DNA of 7,553 nucleotides, taken from JAMXLO01 sp041487355. GTDB taxonomy: Bacteria > Pseudomonadota > Alphaproteobacteria > Acetobacterales > Acetobacteraceae. Shown here one piece after another: positions 1 through 5,405 of this stretch. The position numbers were made by a program, and so were the translations under genes. A model generated the notes under the pieces. It had not been told where the DNA came from, searched no databases, and was given only the letters and a program-made list of their open reading frames with translations. Each line of letters starts with the position of its first letter. Position 1 is the first letter of the stretch. The stretch spans positions 1 to 7,553 of the forward strand of contig JBGPND010000236.1 in the NCBI GenBank assembly GCA_041487355.1, written 5' to 3'.

Positions 1-356
1 GCCGCGCGATCGTCGTCCAGCAGCATCTGGGAAAGCGAGGCGCCGCCGCTGCCCCCCATGCCTTCGCCGCCGAACCCGCCCTGGGTTGCCGGGTTCTGGA
101 CATCACTGGCGGTCTCTTCGCCTTCCAACGCGAAGCCGTCGCGTTTGAAGTAGAGGTCGAAGCATTCGTCGAACAGGTTCTTCTCGTCCGGCGTCTTTGC
201 CAGCACGAGCGACAGCGTGTCCTTCAGCACCGTGCGATCGCCGAAGCCGACTACCTGCACGGCACGCGCCGCGTCGATACCTTCGGCGGCGGAGACACGG
301 ATTCCAGCGCCGCGGGCAGCCTGCAGGAATTGGCGGAGGGGTTCGCTGGTCTGCAC
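1..356 (-). CDS. VWA domain-containing CoxE-like protein, N-terminal part (runs off the left edge)
   Basis: Only the first 118 codons are in the window; the frame is open to base 1. The translation begins MQTSEPLRQFLQAAR and continues with GIRVSAAEGIDAARAV, then a segment ending FDECFDLYF, then a Gly-rich stretch (GGFGGEGMGG). That order is typical of the N-terminus of CoxE-like proteins, whose VWA metal-binding domain lies further downstream and is not visible here. The family works with MoxR-type AAA+ ATPases; CoxD/CoxE help assemble the active site of aerobic CO dehydrogenase, but many pairs have no known client. The gene follows the MoxR gene on the same strand with about 100 nt between them, so co-transcription is likely. 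I chose GTG at 356-354 because a GGAGG at 372-368 lies 11 nt upstream. An in-frame GTG at 365-363 is an alternative but sits too close to that site. Family call fairly sure; client unknown. Confidence 0.75.
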   Translation of the reverse strand, partial: MQTSEPLRQFLQAARGAGIRVSAAEGIDAARAVQVVGFGDRTVLKDTLSLVLAKTPDEKNLFDECFDLYFKRDGFALEGEETASDVQNPATQGGFGGEGMGGSGGASLSQMLLDDDRA

Positions 357-360
357 TAGG

Positions 361-453
361 CGCACCCCCTCCCCAACCCTCCCCCGCTTCGCGGGAGAGG
401 GGGCGCTGAACTCCCTCTCCCGCGAAGCGGGGGAGGGTTGGGGAGGGGGTGCG
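361..453. repeat. Perfect 41-bp inverted repeat (palindromic intergenic element)
   Basis: The arms at 361-401 and 413-453 are exact reverse complements, with an 11-nt spacer at 402-412. The arms are rich in runs of C (CACCCCCTCCCCAACCC at the left). The element fills nearly the whole gap between the MoxR stop (457-459) and the VWA start (356). In RNA from either strand it would form a very stable hairpin. There is no T-run after it on the minus strand, so it is not a classical intrinsic terminator. The sequence type resembles palindromic repeats dispersed through many alphaproteobacterial genomes; that is from memory, not a search. Confidence 0.9.
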
Positions 454-456
454 TGG

Positions 457-1434
457 TCATACCGGCAGCCCCGCCTCCTGCCGCGCCTTCTGCGTCAGCG
501 TGGCGATCTGCTTGTTTGCCACTTCGATATCCGCCTCGAACTTCAGCAACACGTTCAGCGTGTCATGCACCATCTCGGTGTCCAGCGCGGCCGCGTGCAG
601 CAGCACCAGCACGCGCGCCCAGTCGATCGTCTCGCTGACCGACGGCGCCTTCTTCAGATCCAGCATGCGCAACTGCTGCACGAAAGCCACCAGCTCGCGG
701 CGCAGACTCGCCTCGATGCCGGGCACGCGCGATTCGATGATGCGGCCTTCCAGCTTGGCATCCGGGAAGCCGATATGCAGATGCAGGCAGCGCCGCTTCA
801 GCGCGTCACCCAGATCGCGCGTGCTGTTCGAGGTCAGCAGCACGATCGGCGTCACCAGCGCTCCGACCGTGCCGATCTCCGGGATGGTGACCTGGTAGTC
901 GGACAGGATCTCCAGCAGGAACGCCTCGAACTCCTGGTCCGACTTGTCGATCTCGTCGATCAGCAGCACGGCGCCGCCCGGCTGCTGCAACGCACGCAGC
1001 AAGGGGCGCGGCTCCAGGAACTGGCGCGAGAAGAAGATGTCGCCAAACTCATGCAGCTTGTCGAGCGCGGCGGGCAGCGAATCGCTCGCGCTCATCACGT
1101 CGCCGATCTTGTCCTTCAGGATCTGGGTGTAGAGCAGTTGCTTGCCGTATTTCCACTCGTATAGCGCCTTCGCTTCGTCCAGTCCCTCGTAGCACTGCAT
1201 GCGGATCAGCGTGAGGTCGAGGAACGCCGCCACCGACTTGGCGAGCTCGGTCTTGCCGACGCCCGCGGGTCCTTCCACCAGGATCGGCTTCTGCAGGTGC
1301 TGGGCGAGATAGACGGCGGTGGCGATCTGCCGGCTGGGGATGTAACCGACCGAGGCGAGGCCCTGTTCCGCGGCCTCGATCGAGGAAAGTTTGCGCGCTG
1401 CCGGCTGGGCCGACGGCGCTCCTGCGTCTGGCAT
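457..1434 (-). CDS. MoxR-family AAA+ ATPase
   Basis: A 325-residue AAA+ ATPase of the MoxR group, cytosolic, expected to use ATP hydrolysis to remodel or help assemble a partner protein together with a VWA-domain protein. Visible motifs are Walker A GPAGVGKT (residues 55-62), Walker B LLIDEIDK (157-164), a sensor-1-like TSNSTRDL (201-208) and a following basic ALKRRC (211-216). The C-terminal helical domain runs to the end (ATLTQKARQEAGLPV). Length and layout fit a complete family member. The frame stays open upstream to 1653, but that extension is low-complexity and family-unlike. I chose ATG at 1434-1432 because GGAG lies 5 nt upstream (1443-1440) and the protein then starts at the usual place. 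The downstream gene is a CoxE-like VWA protein, the standard partner (CoxD/CoxE type). No CO dehydrogenase structural genes are in the window, so the client is unknown. Confidence 0.93.
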   Translation of the reverse strand: MPDAGAPSAQPAARKLSSIEAAEQGLASVGYIPSRQIATAVYLAQHLQKPILVEGPAGVGKTELAKSVAAFLDLTLIRMQCYEGLDEAKALYEWKYGKQLLYTQILKDKIGDVMSASDSLPAALDKLHEFGDIFFSRQFLEPRPLLRALQQPGGAVLLIDEIDKSDQEFEAFLLEILSDYQVTIPEIGTVGALVTPIVLLTSNSTRDLGDALKRRCLHLHIGFPDAKLEGRIIESRVPGIEASLRRELVAFVQQLRMLDLKKAPSVSETIDWARVLVLLHAAALDTEMVHDTLNVLLKFEADIEVANKQIATLTQKARQEAGLPV

Positions 1435-1454
1435 AGAGGCTCCAATCGATGATT

Positions 1455-1468
1455 CTACCCATGGGTAG
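1455..1468. promoter_or_regulatory. 14-bp perfect palindrome upstream of the MoxR gene
   Basis: CTACCCATGGGTAG is a perfect dyad, ending 21 nt upstream of the MoxR start codon. Its position in the probable promoter or leader makes an operator plausible. No specific regulator is recognised, and a 14-bp palindrome could be chance. Confidence 0.3.
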
Positions 1469-1476
1469 CATCCCGC

Positions 1477-1490
1477 TTGGCGATTGCCAA
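1477..1490. promoter_or_regulatory. Interrupted palindrome TTGGC-N4-GCCAA upstream of the MoxR gene
   Basis: TTGGCGATTGCCAA has two perfect 5-bp half-sites around a 4-nt centre. The geometry (TTG-N8-CAA) is that of FNR/FixK/DNR-type sites, but the inner bases differ from the common TTGAT/TTGAC half-site. It lies 43-56 nt upstream of the MoxR start codon, a reasonable place for a regulator. Function is inferred from shape and position only. Confidence 0.25.
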
Positions 1491-1771
1491 AGGGGAGGTG
1501 AGGGCTGGGGTTCGGTTGGTCCTGCGGTCGAATGCGCCTTGCGTGCATGGACCACGAAGCGGCCTGACGAGGCACTCCGCCGCGCGTCACGCTATGGCGC
1601 CGTGGGCAGCGGAATTCAAAGAAACCGCACGGAAGTTGGAGGGCTGACAACAAGCCCTTTTCCTGTGCGAATTGCGGGTGCAGAATCGTATCATGACTTT
1701 CTGCTATGCACGGATCTCAACTGAGGGCCCGGCAGTGCAACAGGCACCGCTCAAGCAAATGGGGGAAAGTC

Positions 1772-2143
1772 ATGAAACGCTGCAACTTGTCGGCCTTTCT
1801 CGCGCCATTGATTTTGGCCTTCGCTATTTCGTTCGCAGGGACCAGTAGCCATGCGGCTGGCCCGTTTGATGGAAAATGGGTTGGCACGGCGCCCGAGGCC
1901 GGGGATTGCGGGCAACTTGTTGTTACGCTCACGATCACTGACAGCAAGATCACTGGAACGGTCGCTGGGAAACATGGTCCACCGTCGATCCAGTCGGGTG
2001 ACGTCGCAGCCGATGGGAGAGCCAGAGTTCTATACGCAGATCAGCAAGGGTTCGATGGTGCAATACAATTTTCGGGCGACAATTTCCGTGGCAACTTCAA
2101 ATCGTTCTGTGGCCTTCGAGACGTAACCGGGTCACGCAAGTAG
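1772..2143 (+). CDS. Small secreted protein of unknown function
   Basis: A 123-residue protein with a clear Sec signal peptide: basic MKR, a hydrophobic core to about residue 22, and a likely cleavage near SHA/A (residues 26-29). The mature part starts with FDGKWVGTAP and is rich in alternating hydrophobic/polar stretches (QLVVTLTITDSKITGTV), suggesting a small beta-barrel or beta-sandwich. Cys46 (in GDCG) and Cys113 (in SFCG) could form a disulfide in the periplasm. Similar FDG-W-GTAP...FCG proteins occur as uncharacterised secreted proteins in alphaproteobacteria (from memory). The ATG at 1772 was chosen because GGGGGAAAG (1761-1769) precedes it at normal spacing and it puts the signal peptide at the N-terminus; upstream in-frame starts would bury it. 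It is monocistronic, converges on the Uma2 gene, and lies in an AT-richer patch (for example 28 G/C in bases 2041-2100). Function unknown. Confidence 0.75.
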   Translation: MKRCNLSAFLAPLILAFAISFAGTSSHAAGPFDGKWVGTAPEAGDCGQLVVTLTITDSKITGTVAGKHGPPSIQSGDVAADGRARVLYADQQGFDGAIQFSGDNFRGNFKSFCGLRDVTGSRK

Positions 2144-2259
2144 TGACTCTGCCAACTTATCTGCGATCATAGTTGTCTACATATGGCAATGTCCTGGATC
2201 ATATTCAGCCCATAACTCGGCACTAACGATAGCATCCAGCGCGGATCGGTGGCCGAACC

Positions 2260-2865
2260 TCAAACTGAGCCGCGTCCCGGCATCGCGCCAGCAAGGCGCG
2301 TCCGGCGATAGATCGCGGCAAGCGGAACGCGGAACTCGATGCTCTCCAGTTCCACCATCCCATCCTCGATCACCAGGGCGCGTTCGGGCCAGTTTCCCTG
2401 AGAATCACGCCGCAGCAATTCCGCCCGGATGCGGACACTGTGCAGGATCAGGATTTCCCGCACGGTCGGAATGGTCGTGTAGGCCCAGACGTTGGTCCAC
2501 GTCTCGGTCTTGTTGGTGGGCGATAGGATTTCGACCATCAGTACCGGCTCGCTGACGTCGTATTCCTCCACCAGATAGTCTGAGCAGGTGACGGCCAGAT
2601 CGGGAATGCGGAAGTTGGCATCGGCGCGGATGCGCGGAATGGTACCCGCGTTCGCTATAACAGTGCACCCTGACGCCTGTACCTCAAGATGATTGCCGAT
2701 CAGGCGGCTTAGCTCTGCCTGAATGATGCCGTGCGTCCGGCTCGCCGGCGCCATGGCCTGTGGTTCGCCATCTACCAGTTGCCAGAGGCTTCCACTGGGC
2801 GCGTCCCAAGCCAGGAACTCCGCCACATCCATCACCGCAGGAACTTTCCTCACCGGATCCGACAT
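2260..2865 (-). CDS. Uma2-family (DUF820) putative PD-(D/E)XK endonuclease
   Basis: A 201-residue protein that matches the Uma2/DUF820 layout. An N-terminal EFLAW and WQLVDGEPQAMAP (about 16-40) is followed by the conserved H45 region, NFRIPDLAV (84-92) and EPVLMVEILSPTNK (106-119), then Y129 with TIPTVREILIL (131-141). Asp89 and Glu112 are the expected acidic metal ligands of the PD-(D/E)XK fold. In many family members a Lys sits four residues before the conserved Tyr in the following helix; here that position is Asn125, with Lys119 a few residues earlier. The biological role of Uma2 proteins is not established; they are widespread in cyanobacteria and alphaproteobacteria, often in many copies per genome. 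The start ATG at 2865-2863 has only a weak ribosome binding site (GAGTGCGGG), but the next Met (residue 12) would trim little. It is divergent from the acyl-CoA dehydrogenase operon and not obviously linked to it. Confidence 0.85.
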   Translation of the reverse strand: MSDPVRKVPAVMDVAEFLAWDAPSGSLWQLVDGEPQAMAPASRTHGIIQAELSRLIGNHLEVQASGCTVIANAGTIPRIRADANFRIPDLAVTCSDYLVEEYDVSEPVLMVEILSPTNKTETWTNVWAYTTIPTVREILILHSVRIRAELLRRDSQGNWPERALVIEDGMVELESIEFRVPLAAIYRRTRLAGAMPGRGSV

Positions 2866-2905
2866 GCCCGCACTCTAACACACCCCCATTCTCGCCGCAC
2901 CCTAT

Positions 2906-2935
2906 TTGGCCCCTCGCGCCGCCCCCGCCTAGACT
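2906..2935 (+). promoter_or_regulatory. Candidate sigma-70-type promoter of the CoA operon
   Basis: TTGGCC (2906-2911) and TAGACT (2930-2935) are separated by 18 bp, and the start codon at 2970 would leave a leader of about 28 nt including the ribosome binding site. This is the best match in the 104-nt gap between the divergent genes. Both boxes deviate from consensus, so this is tentative. Confidence 0.35.
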
Positions 2936-2969
2936 GCCGCCACCACGCCACAGAAGGGACGCCCACCGC

Positions 2970-4136
2970 ATGGATTTCCACATCAGCCCACAGCAGCGCG
3001 AGATGGTCGCCTCTGTCCGCGACCTGGCGCAGTCCGAATTCAAGGCCACCGCTGGCAGGTGGATGGACGGCACCTTCCCGTGGGAGAACATGAAGAAGCT
3101 CGCCGCGCTCGGCGTCCTGGGCATGTCGGTGCCGGAGGAATATGGCGGGCTCGGCCTGCCGATCCTGGATACCGCGCTGATCCTCGAGGAGATCGCCAAG
3201 GTCTGTTACGTCACCGCGATGGCGGTGCTGGGCGAGGCCGGCGTGCAGACTCGTGTGATCGCCCGCTACGCCCCGGCCTCGATCCGTGACCGCATCCTGC
3301 CGCGCGTGGTCAGCGGCGACTGCATGCTGGCGATCTGCATGACCGAGCCGCACGCCGGAACCGATGTCGCCAACTACCGCACCAACGCGCGCATCGTCGG
3401 TGACCGGGTGATCCTGAAGGGCACCAAGACGCTGATCAGCCGCGCACCCGAGGCGGGCATGTTCGTCGTGTTCACCCGCGTCGACGGCAAGCCCGGCCGC
3501 GAGGGCATCGGCTGCGTGCTGCTGGAAGCCGGCACCAAGGGCTTCGAGGTCACCGGCACCTATCACACGATGGGCGGCGAGAACCTGCACGAGATCCAGT
3601 TCAACGATTGCGAGCTGCCGCTGGAAAATCTGGTGATCCGCGAGGACGGATTTCGGAAACTGCTTAGCGCGTTCAACACGCAGCGCTGCCTCAATCCGTC
3701 GATCTCGCTCGGCCTGGCGGAAGGCGCGTTCGACGAGGCGGTGAACTACGTGCGGGAACGCACGGTGTTCGGCAAGCCGATCGCCGACCATCAGGGCATC
3801 CGGTGGAAACTCGCCGACATGTTCAAGGACATCGAGGCGGGCCGCGGCCTGCTGTACCGCGCCTGCCTGACCGCCAATCCGTTCCCCGATCCGTTCATGG
3901 CGGCGGCGGCCAAGGTGTTCTGCAACGAGATGTCGCTGCGCGTCACGTCGGAGGCGGTGCAGTTGCACGGCGGGTTCGGCTTCACCGACGAATATCCGGT
4001 TTCCCGATTTTATCGCGGCGCGCGCTACGGCTCGATCGGCGGCGGCACGTCGGAAACGTTGCGCGATCTGATGGGCAGAAAGATCGTCGGCGATATGGAT
4101 TTCGATCAGGGCATTCTCGGCCTGGGGACCTACTGA
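2970..4136 (+). CDS. Acyl-CoA dehydrogenase-superfamily flavoprotein lacking the catalytic Glu (possible desulfinase-like enzyme)
   Basis: A 388-residue acyl-CoA dehydrogenase fold, full length. Family landmarks: N-terminal helical domain with GVLGMSVPEEYGG (48-60); FAD/substrate motif CMTEPHAGTDVA (123-134); RERTVFGKPIADHQG (262-276); QLHGGFGFTDEYPVSR (331-346); end motif IGGGTSETLR (356-365). The position of the medium-chain catalytic Glu (YEGT motif) is Gly358. The alternative isovaleryl/long-chain position (ERL) is Gln238, in FNTQR. Without a base for alpha-proton removal it is probably not an ordinary dehydrogenase. Gln at this place is known in 3-sulfinopropionyl-CoA desulfinases (Advenella AcdDPN7, Gln246), but the Arg84 implicated there aligns, by my unaided alignment, with Met84. 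The AGAAGGGA at 2952-2959 supports the ATG at 2970. First gene of the operon; the ligase gene follows after 1 nt. The fold is certain, the reaction is not. Confidence 0.9.
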   Translation: MDFHISPQQREMVASVRDLAQSEFKATAGRWMDGTFPWENMKKLAALGVLGMSVPEEYGGLGLPILDTALILEEIAKVCYVTAMAVLGEAGVQTRVIARYAPASIRDRILPRVVSGDCMLAICMTEPHAGTDVANYRTNARIVGDRVILKGTKTLISRAPEAGMFVVFTRVDGKPGREGIGCVLLEAGTKGFEVTGTYHTMGGENLHEIQFNDCELPLENLVIREDGFRKLLSAFNTQRCLNPSISLGLAEGAFDEAVNYVRERTVFGKPIADHQGIRWKLADMFKDIEAGRGLLYRACLTANPFPDPFMAAAAKVFCNEMSLRVTSEAVQLHGGFGFTDEYPVSRFYRGARYGSIGGGTSETLRDLMGRKIVGDMDFDQGILGLGTY

Positions 4137-4137
4137 C

Positions 4138-5268
4138 GTGCTGCTGATCGAGGCTGACGGCAAGGCTCTGCTCGCGGAGCACGGCGTGGCGGTTCCCGAA
4201 GGGTTGGTGGTCACCGACGCGGCAGTGATCGGCAAGCTGCCCGGCGCGGGTCCCTGGATGGTGAAGGCACAGGTGCCGGTGGGCGGCCGCGGCAAGGCGG
4301 GTGGTGTCGTGCGCTGCATCTCGCGGCAGGACGTTGCCGCAGCGGCAGGGCGGCTGCTTGGCAGCCGCCTGAAGGGCCACCAGGTCGAGGCCTGCCTGGT
4401 GGAACAAGCCGCCACCGGCGAGGAGCGCTATCTCGCTGTCATGGTCGATGCGGCGAGCTACGGGCTCCGGGTGATCTACTCGGCACAGGGCGGCGTCGAC
4501 ATCGAGCAGTCCGGGACGGCGCAGGGGCGGCTCTGCCCGCCGCATCCGGGCGCGGCGGCGGAGGCGCTGGCCGAGCTGATCGCGGGCGAGCCCGATGCCT
4601 GGCGCGGCCATATCGCGGCGGTTGGCCGCAAGCTGGCGGACATGCTCATCGAGCGCGAGCTGGCGCTGGCGGAGATCAACCCGCTGTTCGTCTCCGCCTC
4701 GGGATGCGTGGCGGGCGACGCGAAGGTCGTGGTGGATCTCGGCGCGGTGGAGCGCCAGCCGCGCATCGCCGCGCTGATCGAGGCGCGGCCGGGAACCTAC
4801 GCCGATGCCAACCGCAAGCTGCGCGAGGGCTTCGACTATGTCGAACTCGACCCGGCGGGCGAGATCGGCCTGGTCACCACCGGCGCCGGCCTGTCGATGA
4901 TGCTGATCGACGAGCTGACCGCGCGCGGCAGCAAGCCGCTGAATTTCTGCGACATCCGCACCGGCCAGATGCGCGGCAGTCCGGCGCGGCTTATGCGCGT
5001 GCTGGAATGGATCACGTCGCGCCCGTCGCTGCGCGCGGTGCTGGTGAACATCTTCGCCGGCATCACCGATCTGGCCGAGTTCGGCGCCCTGCTCGCCACC
5101 GCGATGGAGCAGACCCCCAGCCTTCGCGTGCCCGTGGTGGCGCGGCTGGTAGGCCGTGGTGCCCCCGAGGCGCGGCACATCCTGGCGGAGCGCCAGCCGG
5201 GCATGCTTGTCACCGAGGACCTGGAAGAGGCGCTGCGACGGATCGGCGCCATCATCGGAGCAGCCTAG
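4138..5268 (+). CDS. Succinyl-CoA synthetase-like ligase, beta subunit (ATP-grasp)
   Basis: A 376-residue beta subunit of an NDP-forming acyl-CoA ligase, expected to bind ATP and pair with the alpha subunit encoded downstream to make a CoA ester of a carboxylic acid. The ATP-grasp domain shows VKAQVPVGGRGKAGGV (42-57) and EINPL (179-183); Glu179, Asn181 and Asp194 fit the metal-binding set. The C-terminal ligase domain starts near EIGLVTTGAGLSM (242-254) and includes LVNIFAGIT (302-310). Two departures from SucC are visible: LDVGGGAT is replaced by CDIRTGQM (271-278), and GGIVRCD by AGITDLA (307-313), losing the active-site-side Cys (Cys325 of E. coli). It starts at GTG 4138, 1 nt after the upstream stop, implying translational coupling. 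True SucC, malate-CoA ligase (MtkA) and other acids are all possible; the divergence argues against the TCA-cycle enzyme. Confidence 0.88.
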   Translation: MLLIEADGKALLAEHGVAVPEGLVVTDAAVIGKLPGAGPWMVKAQVPVGGRGKAGGVVRCISRQDVAAAAGRLLGSRLKGHQVEACLVEQAATGEERYLAVMVDAASYGLRVIYSAQGGVDIEQSGTAQGRLCPPHPGAAAEALAELIAGEPDAWRGHIAAVGRKLADMLIERELALAEINPLFVSASGCVAGDAKVVVDLGAVERQPRIAALIEARPGTYADANRKLREGFDYVELDPAGEIGLVTTGAGLSMMLIDELTARGSKPLNFCDIRTGQMRGSPARLMRVLEWITSRPSLRAVLVNIFAGITDLAEFGALLATAMEQTPSLRVPVVARLVGRGAPEARHILAERQPGMLVTEDLEEALRRIGAIIGAA

Positions 5269-5270
5269 TC

Positions 5271-5405
5271 ATGCTGTCCGGTCTACTCACCACGCTTTCA
5301 CCGTCATGGCCGGGCATGTCCCGGCCATCCGTACAGCACCGTGCCACGACGGATGGCCGGGACACGCCCGGCCATGACGGGGGAAGCATGGGCGGACGCA
5401 CATGA
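5271..5405 (+). other. 44-codon open frame bridging beta and alpha ligase genes (probably not a functional protein)
   Basis: ATG at 5271 begins 2 nt after the beta-subunit stop, with GGAG at 5257-5260. The frame stays open through the palindromic repeat and ends in TGA at 5403-5405, overlapping the alpha-subunit ATG at 5402 (ATGA). The encoded peptide (MLSGLLTTLSPSWPGMSR...) is low-complexity repeat translation and matches no family I know. It may serve only to carry ribosomes across the gap, or be chance. Confidence 0.25.
5294..5387. repeat. Palindromic repeat element (inverted repeat, arms of about 32 bp)
   Basis: The core arms 5301-5332 and 5349-5380 are reverse complements with a single mismatch (A at 5316), separated by 16 nt. 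Weaker pairing extends to 5294 and 5387. Each arm is itself palindromic around ATGGCCGGG and CCCGGCCAT (5306-5314 and 5320-5328 in the left arm), so the element can form one long or two short hairpins. Repeats of this GTCATGGCCGGG...CCCGGCCATCC type are common between genes in Bradyrhizobium, Acetobacteraceae and relatives (from memory). Here it separates two subunits of one enzyme. No T-run follows, so it is not a clear terminator. Confidence 0.88.

Larger units (their letters stand above)
1435..1771. other. Intergenic region between divergent genes
   Basis: About 337 nt between the MoxR start and the start of the small secreted protein gene. It should hold both promoters, but I see no convincing -35/-10 pair on either strand. 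It does contain two short palindromes near the MoxR gene (listed separately). An open frame at 1449-1724 on the plus strand has no family-like features or good ribosome binding site and is probably not a gene. Base composition turns AT-richer from about 1610 onward. Confidence 0.6.

Noticed and set aside
361..453. CRISPR or rho-independent terminator reading of the inverted repeat
   Set aside because: There is one palindrome with no spaced direct repeats, and no T-run follows the stem on the transcribed (minus) strand.
217..1164. Long plus-strand open frame opposite the MoxR gene
   Set aside because: It is antisense to a clear AAA+ gene, includes the inverted repeat, and its translation is Gln/Arg-rich with no family features. 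High GC makes such frames common.
1435..1653. 73-residue N-terminal extension of the MoxR protein
   Set aside because: Not family-like, with no good ribosome binding site at 1653. The ATG at 1434 has GGAG 5 nt upstream.
1672..1694. TTGCGG ... TATCAT as a promoter for the small secreted protein
   Set aside because: The spacer is only 11 bp, too short for a sigma-70 promoter.
2144..2259. Bidirectional terminator between the convergent genes
   Set aside because: One would be expected, but I found only a weak 5-bp pairing (CAACT/AGTTG) and no T-run.
2760..2969. N-terminal extension of the acyl-CoA dehydrogenase
   Set aside because: Pro/His-rich translation of the Uma2 gene's opposite strand; the family N-terminus (MDFHISPQQ) begins at 2970.
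2850..4415. 521-codon minus-strand frame opposite the acyl-CoA dehydrogenase gene
   Set aside because: Antisense shadow of a gene with all family motifs on the plus strand; the translation is rich in His/Arg/Ala and spans two genes.
3982..5178. Minus-strand frame opposite the ligase beta gene
   Set aside because: Antisense to the ATP-grasp gene and low-complexity in translation.
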